The notes under the pieces are model-generated. The model ran no database searches, was not told where the DNA came from, and saw nothing but the letters and a program-made list of their open reading frames with translations. Shown piece by piece: positions 26,859 to 35,866 of a stretch of 57,854 nucleotides of DNA. Position 1 is the first letter of the stretch, and every line of letters starts with the position of its first letter. The position numbers and the translations under genes are program-made. Source of the DNA: Candidatus Methanoperedens sp. (GTDB lineage: Archaea; Halobacteriota; Methanosarcinia; Methanosarcinales; Methanoperedenaceae); contig JAPMTR010000075.1 of assembly GCA_026552975.1 (NCBI GenBank), forward strand, positions 1-57,854, given 5' to 3'.

Positions 26859-28130
26859 ATGAATAATGGCACATATAACCTGAGCTGCAATTTTAATTGC
26901 AAGAACCTGCTCTCCATTCCGGGAAAGATCATAATCGTTGGAACAGCTCATGTTTCCGAAAAAAGCATTGCAGAAGTTAATGAAGTAATAGAGAGGGAAA
27001 AACCCGATATCGTGGCCGTTGAACTTGATAAGGCAAGATTCAAGGCGATAAAGGGTGAAGACGAAGAAGTAAAGGAAGTCAATCTCAAGGAACTGTTAAG
27101 CGGTGGAAAGTTCTACTATTTCATGCTACACTGGCTTCTGGCATATGTCCAGAAAAAAATTGGCGCAGATACAGGCGTAAAACCAGGGGCTGAAATGATG
27201 GCAGCTATCCAGCAGGCTGAAAAGAGCGGTGCGAAGATCGCTCTTATTGATAGGGATATCCAGCTTACTCTGGGGCGTTTCTGGAACAGGATGTCGTTTT
27301 ATGAGAAATTGAAGCTTTTTGGCTCTCTTGTGGGAGCATCTTTTGGTTTCGGTTCGGAAAAGATCGATATGGAAACGGTCACCAATGAGGATGTAGTTAC
27401 CCAGCTTATAGGGGAACTGAGAAAACTTGCACCTAGCGCCGCAATTGTCCTGATCGATGAAAGAGATGCCTTTATGGCCAAGAATCTTCTTGATTTGTCA
27501 AATCAGGGTAAAGTTGTTGCAGTTGTGGGAGCAGGCCATCGTGAAGGTATCCAGAAATATCTTGATGCCCCTGAGACATTGCCAACAATTGATGAACTAT
27601 CAACGATCCCAAAAAAAGGCTTTAGCTGGTTAAAAGCCATAACGATCGCATTTATCTTAATGATAGTCGGGATGCTGACACTTCTTGTTTTTTCAGGTGG
27701 CGTTTCCCTTTCGATCCTTTTAACAGCAATGTTTTATCTTTTTGTGACTCAGGGGATATTATCTGCCATAGGCGTGCTGGTTGCAAGGGGACATCCACTT
27801 TCAGCACTGACAGCTTTTAGTCTTGCATGGTTTGGTTTCCTGCATCCGTTCCTTGCCGTCGGATGGCTTGCAGGGTATGTAGAAGCGTATTTACGTCCGT
27901 TTACCACATCTGATCTAAAAACCGTAATGAAAGCTGAGACATTCAGCGAGCTTATGAATAATAAGTTGTTCCGGATTATTCTAGTAGCAGGAATGGCGAA
28001 TCTTGGAAGCATGGTCGGGACTTTTGTTGCCATACCTATTATGGTAATTTATCTTGGAATAACAAATCCGCTTGATATACTTAAGATGGCATTTGAGACA
28101 GGATTAAATGCGTTATCAGGATTATTCTAA
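26859..28130 (+). CDS. TraB/PrgY-family membrane protein
   Basis: A 423-residue protein. The TraB catalytic-like region opens with IIIVGTAHVSEKS (His at about 31), followed by PDIVAVELDKARFKAI and IALIDRDIQLTLGRFW with conserved Glu/Asp/Arg, and VVAVVGAGHREGI. Residues 260-423 hold about four membrane helices. TraB/PrgY proteins resemble TIKI/EreA-type hydrolases and are thought to cleave or inhibit peptide signals; the role in archaea is unknown. The ATG is one base past the S2P stop, so this is probably a two-gene proteolysis operon. Confidence 0.9.
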   Translation: MNNGTYNLSCNFNCKNLLSIPGKIIIVGTAHVSEKSIAEVNEVIEREKPDIVAVELDKARFKAIKGEDEEVKEVNLKELLSGGKFYYFMLHWLLAYVQKKIGADTGVKPGAEMMAAIQQAEKSGAKIALIDRDIQLTLGRFWNRMSFYEKLKLFGSLVGASFGFGSEKIDMETVTNEDVVTQLIGELRKLAPSAAIVLIDERDAFMAKNLLDLSNQGKVVAVVGAGHREGIQKYLDAPETLPTIDELSTIPKKGFSWLKAITIAFILMIVGMLTLLVFSGGVSLSILLTAMFYLFVTQGILSAIGVLVARGHPLSALTAFSLAWFGFLHPFLAVGWLAGYVEAYLRPFTTSDLKTVMKAETFSELMNNKLFRIILVAGMANLGSMVGTFVAIPIMVIYLGITNPLDILKMAFETGLNALSGLF

Positions 28131-28179
28131 CAAGTGAAAAATCAAATTCTGCTATCGAAGCTGAAAAAAAAATAGAAAC

Positions 28180-28198
28180 AAGGGCTTTTTGCCCTTTT
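28180..28198. terminator. Hairpin with T-run between traB and thi4
   Basis: AAGGGC, a five-T loop and GCCCTT followed by further T form a short GC hairpin with a U tract on the plus strand, 50 bases after the TraB stop and just before the end of the convergent thi4. On the minus strand A-rich DNA flanks it. Termination of the S2P-TraB transcript is the simplest reading. Confidence 0.5.
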
Positions 28199-28216
28199 AT
28201 AATAATTTAAAATAAT

Positions 28217-29062
28217 TTATTCAGTAATAAGCACTTCTGGGGACTTATTCCTGATTTTCATGCCAGGGCTGCTTTTTGCTTTGACACCTTTGATCTTATC
28301 ATAAGCAAGTTCAGCAGCTTTCTTCCCGGCAAGGAGCATTCCTCCAAAAATGGGTCCCATTCTTGGCGCGCCATATGTTGATGTTGCGGACATGCCTGCT
28401 ACGATCAAACCAGGATATATCTCATGGGTAAGCTCAACTGTCTGCTTCTCAGCTTCGTCCACCCATAGGGAACCGCAGCCTTTTGGTACTGGTATTCCCG
28501 GCCTCTGTTCGCTTAATCTTTTGACAAGCAATGAATCATGGCCTGTTGCATCGATGACGACTTTTGACCGTATCGCAATAGGATCCATGCATGTCATATA
28601 GGGCGGCATCTGTTTAGCCGGGAACCACTGGATAACTACTCCGTCAACGTGGTCTTCCTTAAGAACAATATCATCAACATTTGTGGAATTTAATAATTTT
28701 ACACCGGCATCGCATGCGCTTGCAAGCATCTTTGATACCATGCTAAAGGAATCACACACATAAAGTCCGTTTCCTGCATCCTTCAATTTCACGCCGCATT
28801 CTTCAAGGATCTTATTGGCTGGTGCGCCAACGGTGTTCTTGGGCATAAGGTATCCGCCCTGCCACATTCCGCCGCCTGCATAGAGATTGCGCTCTATCAT
28901 TACTGTTTTCAGTCCTTTTTCTGCACAATATTTTGCGGCAGTTGCTCCGCAGGGTCCTGAACCGACGACGACAACATCGCTGTCAAGAATATTTTCTGTA
29001 AAATCATTCAGGAATTCATTAACTATCGTTTTTGTAACATGTATCTCGCTAATATTTGACAT
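28217..29062 (-). CDS. thi4: Thiamine thiazole synthase (Thi4 family), Cys-type
   Basis: A 281-residue flavoprotein-fold enzyme making the thiazole moiety of thiamine from NAD and glycine. VVVGSGPCGATAAKYCAEKG (residues 31-50) is the dinucleotide fold, ERNLYAGGGMWQGGYLM the substrate loop, and APRMGPIFGGMLLAGKKAAE the C-terminal signature. The sulfur-donor position carries Cys (TCMDPIAI, about C158), as in yeast THI4, whereas many methanogen homologues have His there and take sulfide. It may therefore be a single-turnover, self-sacrificing enzyme. Monocistronic, convergent with traB. Confidence 0.92.
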   Translation of the reverse strand: MSNISEIHVTKTIVNEFLNDFTENILDSDVVVVGSGPCGATAAKYCAEKGLKTVMIERNLYAGGGMWQGGYLMPKNTVGAPANKILEECGVKLKDAGNGLYVCDSFSMVSKMLASACDAGVKLLNSTNVDDIVLKEDHVDGVVIQWFPAKQMPPYMTCMDPIAIRSKVVIDATGHDSLLVKRLSEQRPGIPVPKGCGSLWVDEAEKQTVELTHEIYPGLIVAGMSATSTYGAPRMGPIFGGMLLAGKKAAELAYDKIKGVKAKSSPGMKIRNKSPEVLITE

Positions 29063-29151
29063 AATTTCACCTTACCGTAATAGGTCATCTAAAAACTATA
29101 AGCTTTTCTGAAAAATTAATTTAAAAAACCCCAGATCCCCGATTTGAATTA

Positions 29152-29526
29152 TTATTTTGTCAGTTCCTTAAGGCGCTTGATGCTTGCCATCATGGCCTGT
29201 GATTCTTTCTTCTTCTGGGATTCAAGATGTTCAATGATAGAATCGATCTTTGTTTCGAGTTTGTAGATCTTATACGGTCTGCCTTTTCCTGGCTTTTTCT
29301 CTTCTCTTTCCCCTATCCAGCCCAATTCTTCCAATTCGCGCATCGCGATACTGACTTCGGGTTGTCTCAGGTCAGAGCCCATTTCAAGATCTCTTGAAGT
29401 TACATCTTTAACATTTTTCAAATAAGTAAGTACTTTTGCGACATTTCTTTTTAATCCTAATTCAATGAGTGTATCCGCGAATTCCTCGTCGGATTTATCA
29501 AGAACATTAACTGAAAGACTTTTCAT
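29152..29526 (-). CDS. Winged-helix transcriptional regulator
   Basis: A 124-residue DNA-binding protein. ELGLKRNVAKVLTYLKNVKDVTSRDLEMGSDLRQPEVSIAMRELEELGWIG is a winged helix of TrmB/MarR type, with RQPEVSIAMRELEE as recognition helix. GKGRPYKIYKLE forms the wing, and a C-terminal helix (EHLESQKKKESQAMMASIKRLKEL) probably dimerises. The target is unknown; the divergent neighbour is tRNA-Ser and the gene behind it is thi4. Members of this type are common in methanogens. Confidence 0.8.
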   Translation of the reverse strand: MKSLSVNVLDKSDEEFADTLIELGLKRNVAKVLTYLKNVKDVTSRDLEMGSDLRQPEVSIAMRELEELGWIGEREEKKPGKGRPYKIYKLETKIDSIIEHLESQKKKESQAMMASIKRLKELTK

Positions 29527-29793
29527 AACATTTCACCTCGGCTTTAAATGAAGTCATTAAATATAAATCTTGCGTTTTAATATATTATATATTAGAAAAG
29601 TCTTATCGTGGAAGTACTAGTAAATATTACTATGCTTTATGGTTTTTCCAATCCAAAAACAATTTCACAATAAAAACGTAGCTGTTGAAATTGAAAATGA
29701 CTAATAAGAAATTATAAAACGAAGTAAATCATTAACGCAATAAAATATTGAGCTTTTAATTAGTTTAATATATCTATATATAAATTAAAAATA
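29527..29793. other. AT-rich intergenic DNA before tRNA-Ser
   Basis: About 270 bases, very AT-rich, holding the promoter of the winged-helix gene on the minus strand and the upstream region of the tRNA on the plus strand. No open frame or repeat stands out. Confidence 0.4.
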
Positions 29794-29803
29794 TTTATAT
29801 AAA
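29794..29803 (+). promoter_or_regulatory. TATA box of tRNA-Ser(CGA)
   Basis: TTTATATAAA centred about 26 bases before the first base of the mature tRNA is the expected position for TBP binding in archaea. A-rich sequence upstream may hold the BRE. Confidence 0.6.
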
Positions 29804-29823
29804 CTATATTAAAAGTCTACAAT

Positions 29824-29909
29824 GCCGAGGTGGCAGAGCGGACTAACGCGGCAGGCTCGAGACCTGTTTTACCTTCCGGTAAGCTAGGGTTCAAATCCCT
29901 ACCTCGGCG
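29824..29909 (+). tRNA. tRNA-Ser (anticodon CGA)
   Basis: A class II tRNA of 86 bases. The acceptor stem GCCGAGG pairs with CCTCGGC, followed by discriminator G. The D-arm is TGGCAGAGCGGACTAACGCG. The anticodon stem GCAGG/CCTGT encloses the loop CTCGAGA with anticodon CGA. A long variable arm (TTACCTTCCGGTAA) is typical of serine. The T-arm AGGGTTCAAATCCCT is intact. CCA is not encoded. No intron is seen. Confidence 0.96.
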
Positions 29910-30020
29910 TTCCACAATTCGTAAAAACCAGATAACTTTTTCTTCCTGTATACTTTTAGCGAGACTTATAATCTTCAAAAACCATTAATGGACTTTAAAT
30001 ACCTAAAATAAATCAAAGTG

Positions 30021-30097
30021 TACTTTTAAAACTAAAAAAAACCAATTAAACAATCGATAACATTATTTAACTCGCAGTTATACCAACATTTGTGATG
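30021..30097 (+). promoter_or_regulatory. Conserved promoter block, copy A
   Basis: A 77-base AT-rich block that closely matches 38839-38916. Shared elements in order are TACYTTTAAAACYAAAAAAA, then TAAAC, TCGA, a TTATTTAA TATA-like box followed by TCG, and TTTGTGAT near the end. It lies 55 bases before the gene at 30153. The similarity over the whole length, including spacing, suggests a duplicated or co-regulated promoter. Confidence 0.5.
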
Positions 30098-30152
30098 TTT
30101 TTAATCCCAACTTAGAACACATCTCATATAAATCTAAAAATACCTTCCAATT

Positions 30153-31310
30153 ATGACTCAAAAAAAATCAATATTCAAAGACCTGTTTGAAAAACGCAGG
30201 GGATTAGCTGTCAAAATAGGACTGACCGGTATAATCTTTTTGTTATTCTCACTTCTTGCGCAGGAATATATCCCGATATCCCAGCCGACAGGAATCTCAC
30301 ATATCCTGAACATTCTTATCGAGCTATCTGGTAAAATAGGTGAAGCATTTATCCTGTCAGGGTTTGTGGTTTTTGTCCTGGAAGAGCATCCTCTGGCATT
30401 AATGGTCAAAGATGTGTCAAGATCCATCATCGATGAAATAATTGACAGGCATTTCTCAAGAAATGAATTAATTGGATTCATTTTAAAAGTAATACGAAAT
30501 TTAAATAAATACGAGCACATAGATGATGAAATATATACATTATATGAAAAATATGGTTTACTCGAATTGACAGAAGAGCCCAGGCTGTCCAATGTTTCAA
30601 TAATCTTCAAGAAAGAGGGGGAAGTTGAAGGTGAAAATGACAAGATCATACTGAACAGGATATATGATTTTATGGCAAAGAATGAAGCGACTGAGGGAGG
30701 AAATTCAAAAATGATAAACAGGGACGGCCTTGTTGCAGTTTTTAATTCTGAGGTTCCCGGACTGACCACAGAAACTGAGGAGGAGATACTGAAGAATATT
30801 CATAAATATCAGGATATTTCATTCAAATTCTCTTCATCTTTTGAGATCAATGGATACACATGCAATAAGAATCTTATGCCTCTTGAACCAATTTACATTA
30901 AGAGGGAGGAGTTCGATATTGAAAATTGCAGAGGAAAGAATTCAAAAAATGATAAAGAGATCAACCCTAAATTATATGTTGTATATGACATAATAAGTCA
31001 GAGCGATGGGAACAAACTCTTGAAATTGAATGCATATTTCAATGTAAAGATCCCTCCGAAAGAATTCATCGAGCTTTTCTTCGAAGTTAAAGGAGTTGTT
31101 CCTATCTTTGATCTATGGATGTATGAATTCATTTCATTTACCAAGGGAGCAACATTTGAATTACAGCTGGGTGATGATTTTGAAACAAAGATCGAGGAAA
31201 TTCTGATAGGCGCTCCCAATCCCCCTATCAAATCGAATTCCAAACTGAAATATAATGGCTGGATCATGCCCCATTCATCAATATCAGGGACCTGGAGACG
31301 GAAGCTTTAA
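30153..31310 (+). CDS. Hypothetical protein with two membrane helices and a large soluble domain
   Basis: A 385-residue protein of unknown family. A basic N-terminus (MTQKKSIFKDLFEKRRG) leads into two membrane helices (about residues 20-38 and 60-80). The remaining 300 residues look cytosolic and mixed alpha/beta, with no nuclease, protease or nucleotide-binding motif visible. The layout (2TM followed by a cytoplasmic domain) occurs in some sensing and defence proteins, but nothing here proves such a role. Its promoter region shares a block with that of a multihaem cytochrome gene 8.8 kb away. Its stop overlaps the end of the convergent ABC permease gene by four bases. Confidence 0.6.
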   Translation: MTQKKSIFKDLFEKRRGLAVKIGLTGIIFLLFSLLAQEYIPISQPTGISHILNILIELSGKIGEAFILSGFVVFVLEEHPLALMVKDVSRSIIDEIIDRHFSRNELIGFILKVIRNLNKYEHIDDEIYTLYEKYGLLELTEEPRLSNVSIIFKKEGEVEGENDKIILNRIYDFMAKNEATEGGNSKMINRDGLVAVFNSEVPGLTTETEEEILKNIHKYQDISFKFSSSFEINGYTCNKNLMPLEPIYIKREEFDIENCRGKNSKNDKEINPKLYVVYDIISQSDGNKLLKLNAYFNVKIPPKEFIELFFEVKGVVPIFDLWMYEFISFTKGATFELQLGDDFETKIEEILIGAPNPPIKSNSKLKYNGWIMPHSSISGTWRRKL

Positions 31311-32089
31311 ACAATGAGTCTCTTTTTCATCAAGTTAATTGAAAGTACAAAGAAGATCAGAGTTGCTATGATTATCCAGACGAAACTGATATAAAGAAAA
31401 GGATCCAACCGGGTAAGTGTCAAAGAACGAATTATGATCACTACATGAGTAAGGGGAAGGGCTGCTAAAGCAAAATATCTAATCGCATCTGGCATAAGAG
31501 AAAGTGAGAAAAAGGTGCCGCTAAAAAGGAACATTGGAGTTATGAATAGAAATGTGGGATAATTCAGAGTGTCTATGCTTGGTGATATTGCTGTGAAGCA
31601 CATGCCAATGGCTGCAAAAAGAAGCCCGGCCAGGAAAGAGAAAGGGATTAGTAACAATGATGAGGGAAAATCAATAATTCCAAAGAATGCAAAAATAGGC
31701 AGCATTATAATAGTATTGACAACACTTTTCGTGGCGCCCCAGAGAAGCTCACCTGCTATTACTTCTTCAATGGAAAGGGGGGTTGCGATTATGGCTTCAA
31801 AGGTCTTCTGGTAGTACATTCGCACATAAGAAGCGAATGTGCATTCAAAAAAAGATGCTTCCATGATCCCAACGGCGATCAGGGCAGGAGCGATAAATCT
31901 GATATATGAGACACCGTCCATTAGATCGATGGAATTGCCGACCCCGAATCCAAACGCAAACAGATATAAGAGCGGTTGAATGAAAGAGGGAATGAAATTC
32001 ACCATAAATGTCTTCATGAATACATCTTTATTGCGAAACCAGACTTTCCACAAACTGCGGGTTAGTTCTGGCAATGACAAATAAGACAT
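31307..32089 (-). CDS. ABC-2 type transport permease
   Basis: A 260-residue membrane subunit with six hydrophobic segments in the ABC-2 pattern (Daunorubicin-type): the amphipathic start LPELTRSLWKVWFRNKDVFMKT, then helices around 35-50, 60-80, 105-130, 140-160, 170-190 and 230-252. The GELLWGATKSVVNTIIMLPIFAF stretch is family-like. It forms an exporter with the ATPase encoded four bases upstream. The substrate is unknown; relatives export drugs, lipids or polysaccharide. Confidence 0.9.
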   Translation of the reverse strand: MSYLSLPELTRSLWKVWFRNKDVFMKTFMVNFIPSFIQPLLYLFAFGFGVGNSIDLMDGVSYIRFIAPALIAVGIMEASFFECTFASYVRMYYQKTFEAIIATPLSIEEVIAGELLWGATKSVVNTIIMLPIFAFFGIIDFPSSLLLIPFSFLAGLLFAAIGMCFTAISPSIDTLNYPTFLFITPMFLFSGTFFSLSLMPDAIRYFALAALPLTHVVIIIRSLTLTRLDPFLYISFVWIIIATLIFFVLSINLMKKRLIV

Positions 32090-32093
32090 TGTA

Positions 32094-32993
32094 TCAGTCC
32101 CTCATTTTTCTTCCGGTAAATTTTAGAAATACGTCTTCAAGGGTTGCTCTTCGAACGATCACTTTTCCAAAGTCGCATTCTTTTAAAAGAGCATTCATGA
32201 CCCTTTGCGGCTCATCAGTATATACATGGATGGTATCTCCCACGACTTCAAATTTTGAAGAGGTCTTTTCTAGACAGGACAATGCAGCAGGATTATTTTC
32301 TGCTTCTACGATCTCTGTGCCAATATATTCCTTTATAAGTTCAAGAGGTTTTCCTTCAACCAGGATCTTACCATTATCCATGATCACAAGTCTGTCGCAT
32401 AAGCGCTGCGCCTCCTCAAGATAATGGGTTGAAAGAACGATCGTATTTCCCTGGGACCGCAATTTCTTGACTTTATCCCAGATAAGGTGCCTTGCCTGCG
32501 GATCCATTCCAACGGTGGGCTCATCAAGGACCAACAGCCTTGGATTGTTCAAGAGAGCTCGTGCAAGTAATAACCGCCTCTTCATTCCTCCCGATAATAA
32601 AGTTGTCAATGTGTCTTTTTTCTCATTTAACATCACAAAATCGAGAAGCTCTTCAATGATATTTTCCGCCTTTCTTTGGGGAATATTAAAATATCGTGAG
32701 TATATGAGAAGGTTCTGGTAAACAGAGAAATCCGGGTCAAGGTTGTTCTCCTGGGGCATAACTCCAAGAAGTCCTTTTATTTTTCTCTGATCAGTGCTCA
32801 CATCCATTCCAAAAACCTCAAGCTTTCCAAAATCCTTGGGTGATACGCACTGGATCATTTTCATCGTAGTCGTCTTTCCGGCGCCATTCGGACCAAGAAA
32901 TCCGAACACTTCTCCTTCTTTTACTTTAAAACTGATCTTATCAACGGCAATAAATCCACCATATCGTTTTTCTAATGCCTCAGCTTCTATCAC
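32094..32993 (-). CDS. ABC transporter ATP-binding protein (ABC-2/DrrA type)
   Basis: A 299-residue ATPase. Walker A is GPNGAGKTTTMK (34-45), the Q-loop is MPQENNLD, the signature is LLSGGMKRRLLLARALL, Walker B is LLVLDEPTVGMD and the H-loop is LSTHYLEEA. The extra C-terminal 80 residues are usual for the DrrA/NodI class. The start codon is GTG, with GGAGGT 14 bases upstream, a little far; an in-frame ATT lies between them, so the precise start is open. It is followed by its permease after a four-base gap. Confidence 0.93.
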   Translation of the reverse strand: MIEAEALEKRYGGFIAVDKISFKVKEGEVFGFLGPNGAGKTTTMKMIQCVSPKDFGKLEVFGMDVSTDQRKIKGLLGVMPQENNLDPDFSVYQNLLIYSRYFNIPQRKAENIIEELLDFVMLNEKKDTLTTLLSGGMKRRLLLARALLNNPRLLVLDEPTVGMDPQARHLIWDKVKKLRSQGNTIVLSTHYLEEAQRLCDRLVIMDNGKILVEGKPLELIKEYIGTEIVEAENNPAALSCLEKTSSKFEVVGDTIHVYTDEPQRVMNALLKECDFGKVIVRRATLEDVFLKFTGRKMRD

Positions 32994-33141
32994 CGGAATA
33001 ACAATGAACCTCCAGATAGAATAATATTGTATTTATTGTCATAAATATCCATTGTCATAAAAATTTTGCTTTTCGATTAAAATTTCCCTCTATTTCTTTC
33101 CAAAATCTTTAATAGAACATCTAACGATTCAAAACACCAGT

Positions 33142-34542
33142 ATGAGATTAGTGATGAAATTTGGAGGCACCTCTGTTGGCGACGGCATCCGCATAAAACA
33201 TGTCGCAGAACTGGCTAAGAAATACAAAGAGCAAGGAAACGAAATTGTTCTAGTTACTTCAGCCCTCAGCGGCGTCACGGATGCCCTCCTGAAAAACGCC
33301 ATGGATGCATCAGAGACAGGAAAAACATCGGGAGTAAAGGAATTTATCGCTGACCTTACAAAGCAGCATCATAAAGCTGCCCATGAAGCTATCAACACAC
33401 CCTCGTTAATTGAAAAAGTAACAAATAATATTGACCAGCGTATCGAGGAGCTGGAAAAAGCGCTTATCGGTATCTGTTACCTTGGCGAGCTTACTGCACG
33501 GTCGATCGATTATATTTCTTCATACGGTGAAAGGCTTACAGCACCTATCATTTCAGGGTCATTTAATTCCATTGGATTGGATTCATGTTCCTTCACCGGG
33601 GGCGAAGCAGGGATCGTGACCACGGATGAGTATGGGAATGCCAAACCTCTTGAGGAAACCTATGATCTGGTAAAAGAAAGGATTGAACCGCTTCTTAAGG
33701 ATAGTATCTCGGTTATATGCGGTTTCATTGCGCAGAACAAAGCGGGTATCATCACGACCCTTGGGAGGGGAGGATCCGACTTTACAGCATCGATAGTGGG
33801 AGCGGCAATAAAAGCTGATGAGATATGGCTCTGGAAAGAAGTGGACGGGATAATGACCACTGATCCTAATATCGTTCCTGAAGCCCAACCAATACCTGTG
33901 ATATCATATATCGAAGCGATGGAACTATCCTATTTCGGGGCCAAAGTGCTCCATCCGCGCGCAATTGAGCCTGCGATAAGGCACGGAATACCTGTGCGCG
34001 TAAAAAATACGTTCCATCCAGAGGTTCCAGGCACCCTTGTTGTAAAAGACCAGAAACAGAGCAAGGATATTGTAAAAGCTGTAACTGTAATTAAAAAAGT
34101 TGCGCTTATCAATATTTCAGGCGCGGGGATGGTCGGGACGATCGGAGTTGCTGCGCGTGTTTTCACTACTCTTGCCAATGCAGGGGTTAATATTGTTATG
34201 ATAAGCCAGGGCTCATCTGAAGCGAACATCTCGCTGGTTGTAGATGGATCACACCTGGATAGCGCTGTAAAAGCGATAAAAGCTGAATTCAAGAACGGGA
34301 TAATAAAGGAAATAACACCTGACAGGAACATTTCAGTTGTGGCTGTTGTGGGCGCAGGGATGGCAAATACACCCGGGGTCGCAGGAAGGGTTTTCGGGGC
34401 TCTGGGAAAAGCCCGGGTGAACGTAATTATGATCAGCCAGGGTTCATCCCAGCATAATATTTCTTTTGCTGTAAGTGAAGAAGGCTCAAAAAGGGCGGTC
34501 TCGGTGCTGCATAAGGAATTCGGTCTGGATAAAGCAAAATGA
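33142..34542 (+). CDS. Aspartate kinase
   Basis: A 466-residue aspartokinase that opens the aspartate family pathway (lysine, threonine, methionine). VMKFGGTSVGDGIRI begins the kinase fold, ITTLGRGGSDFTAS is the ATP/aspartate signature, and WKEVDGIMTTDPNIVPEA closes the kinase. Two ACT domains follow (VALINISGAGMVGTIGVAARV and VVAVVGAGMANTPGVAGRV, each followed by an NIVMISQGSSE/NVIMISQGSSQ block), so allosteric feedback by lysine or threonine is likely. It heads a co-directional run with a small membrane protein, Ham1, flavodoxin and a SagB-like gene. Confidence 0.95.
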   Translation: MRLVMKFGGTSVGDGIRIKHVAELAKKYKEQGNEIVLVTSALSGVTDALLKNAMDASETGKTSGVKEFIADLTKQHHKAAHEAINTPSLIEKVTNNIDQRIEELEKALIGICYLGELTARSIDYISSYGERLTAPIISGSFNSIGLDSCSFTGGEAGIVTTDEYGNAKPLEETYDLVKERIEPLLKDSISVICGFIAQNKAGIITTLGRGGSDFTASIVGAAIKADEIWLWKEVDGIMTTDPNIVPEAQPIPVISYIEAMELSYFGAKVLHPRAIEPAIRHGIPVRVKNTFHPEVPGTLVVKDQKQSKDIVKAVTVIKKVALINISGAGMVGTIGVAARVFTTLANAGVNIVMISQGSSEANISLVVDGSHLDSAVKAIKAEFKNGIIKEITPDRNISVVAVVGAGMANTPGVAGRVFGALGKARVNVIMISQGSSQHNISFAVSEEGSKRAVSVLHKEFGLDKAK

Positions 34543-34559
34543 ACTTGGAATGATCCTGT

Positions 34560-34766
34560 ATGATAGATATTAGTAGCCTGCCATTATTATCTAAATTAAT
34601 ACTTGCTGCGGGTTTTATGGTGGGGATAATATCATTCATAATATTCCTGCGCTATCCGATAATGTTGATCTTGATGAAATACAATCCAAAATACAGGGAA
34701 TATATAAAAAGATCAATTGCTTCTAAAAAAATAAATAAATTCGAAGGTGCATACGGGAAGAAATGA
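34560..34766 (+). CDS. Small single-pass membrane protein
   Basis: A 68-residue protein with a hydrophobic N-terminal half (about residues 9-42, long enough for one or two helices) and a strongly basic C-terminal half (KYREYIKRSIASKKINKFEGAYGKK). It lies 17 bases after aspartate kinase and nine bases before Ham1, so it is probably translated from the same message. No family is recognised. Confidence 0.5.
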   Translation: MIDISSLPLLSKLILAAGFMVGIISFIIFLRYPIMLILMKYNPKYREYIKRSIASKKINKFEGAYGKK

Positions 34767-34775
34767 GAAAAGAAA

Positions 34776-35336
34776 ATGAGAAAAATAATCTTTGTTACAG
34801 GCAATCCCCATAAGATCATTGAAGCAAGAGGCATCCTTTCGCCACTGGGTATTGAAATCGTGCAAAACAATTGCGGCTATCCCGAATTGCAGGAAGATGG
34901 TCTTGAAGCGATCGCGAATTTTGGAGCAAAATGGGCAGCGAATAAACTCAATTGTGAGGTCATGGTTGATGATTCAGGGATATTCATTGAAGAACTTGGA
35001 GGTTTTCCAGGCCCGTATTCTGCTTATGTTGCTAAAACTCTTGGAAATGAACGGTTACTTAAACTTATGGAAGGAATTTCCAGCAGGAACGCCAGCTTGA
35101 AATGCGTGATCGGGTATTGCCGTCCTGGTGAAGAACCAGGGGTTTTTTCAGGGGAAGTTAAAGGAAATATAGCTAAAACGATCAGGGGAAACCTTGGTTT
35201 TGGATATGACCCTATTTTTGAGGTGAATGGAACGACGTTTGGCGAAATGGTTGACGAACAGAAGAATAGGATTTCACACAGGTACAGGGCGCTGGTCAAA
35301 TTTGCCGGTTGGTTGAGCTTCAGCAATCATTTTTGA
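34776..35336 (+). CDS. XTP/dITP diphosphatase (Ham1/RdgB family)
   Basis: A 186-residue house-cleaning pyrophosphatase removing non-canonical purine triphosphates. The start KIIFVTGNPHKIIEA is the substrate loop with Thr-Gly-Asn. VMVDDSGIFIEELGGFPGPYSAYV carries the catalytic Asp pair, GFGYDPIFEVNGTTFGEM is the Mg/base pocket, and RISHRYRALVKF is the C-terminal signature. It has normal length. It sits in the aspartate kinase run; no functional link is apparent. Confidence 0.95.
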   Translation: MRKIIFVTGNPHKIIEARGILSPLGIEIVQNNCGYPELQEDGLEAIANFGAKWAANKLNCEVMVDDSGIFIEELGGFPGPYSAYVAKTLGNERLLKLMEGISSRNASLKCVIGYCRPGEEPGVFSGEVKGNIAKTIRGNLGFGYDPIFEVNGTTFGEMVDEQKNRISHRYRALVKFAGWLSFSNHF

Positions 35337-35392
35337 CAGTTATTTTTTATACTTTGGTGGCAAAGATATTATATAAAAAAAATTGTGGGAAT

Positions 35393-35827
35393 ATGCCAAA
35401 ACTTACAATTATTTATGGGACTGGATCACGTAACACAGAACGCATGGCACAGGCTATAGAAGAAGGGGCAAAAGCCCAGGGCATTGAAACTATCCTGATA
35501 AATGTGTCCTGTGCTGATAAGATCGAACTGGTGGATGCCCAGGCCATAGCAATAGGTTCACCGAATTACCGGGACCTGATGATGCCAACTGTTCAAAAAT
35601 TCCTGAATGAACTGTCAAGTCTAGATCTTTCAGGGAAGATCGGTCTTGCTTTCGGATCTTATGGTTGGGGTCTTGAAGCGATACAGGCCATAAATGAACA
35701 ATTAGCATCATATGGAGTAGAGATGATGCCTGTCCTTGCCATAAAAAGGATTCCCGAAGAAGAGGGTCTTGAGATATGCAGAACTGCTGGCTTCTCTCTT
35801 GCTCTTAAGATTAAGAACATTAAATGA
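35393..35827 (+). CDS. Flavodoxin-like protein
   Basis: A 144-residue FMN-binding flavodoxin domain. LTIIYGTGSRNTERMAQAIEEG supplies the phosphate loop (TGSRNTE, a variant of the TGNTE pattern). AIGSPNYRDLMMPTVQKFL and GLAFGSYGWGLEAIQAINEQL match the flavodoxin domains of A-type flavoproteins. The frame opens at 35309, but that part overlaps Ham1 and lacks family character, so I take the ATG at 35393. An electron-carrier role, possibly for the SagB-type oxidoreductase next door, is inferred. Confidence 0.85.
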   Translation: MPKLTIIYGTGSRNTERMAQAIEEGAKAQGIETILINVSCADKIELVDAQAIAIGSPNYRDLMMPTVQKFLNELSSLDLSGKIGLAFGSYGWGLEAIQAINEQLASYGVEMMPVLAIKRIPEEEGLEICRTAGFSLALKIKNIK

Positions 35828-35866
35828 GAAAAAGATAAAAAGAATTAACGACAGTGAGGAAAATAA

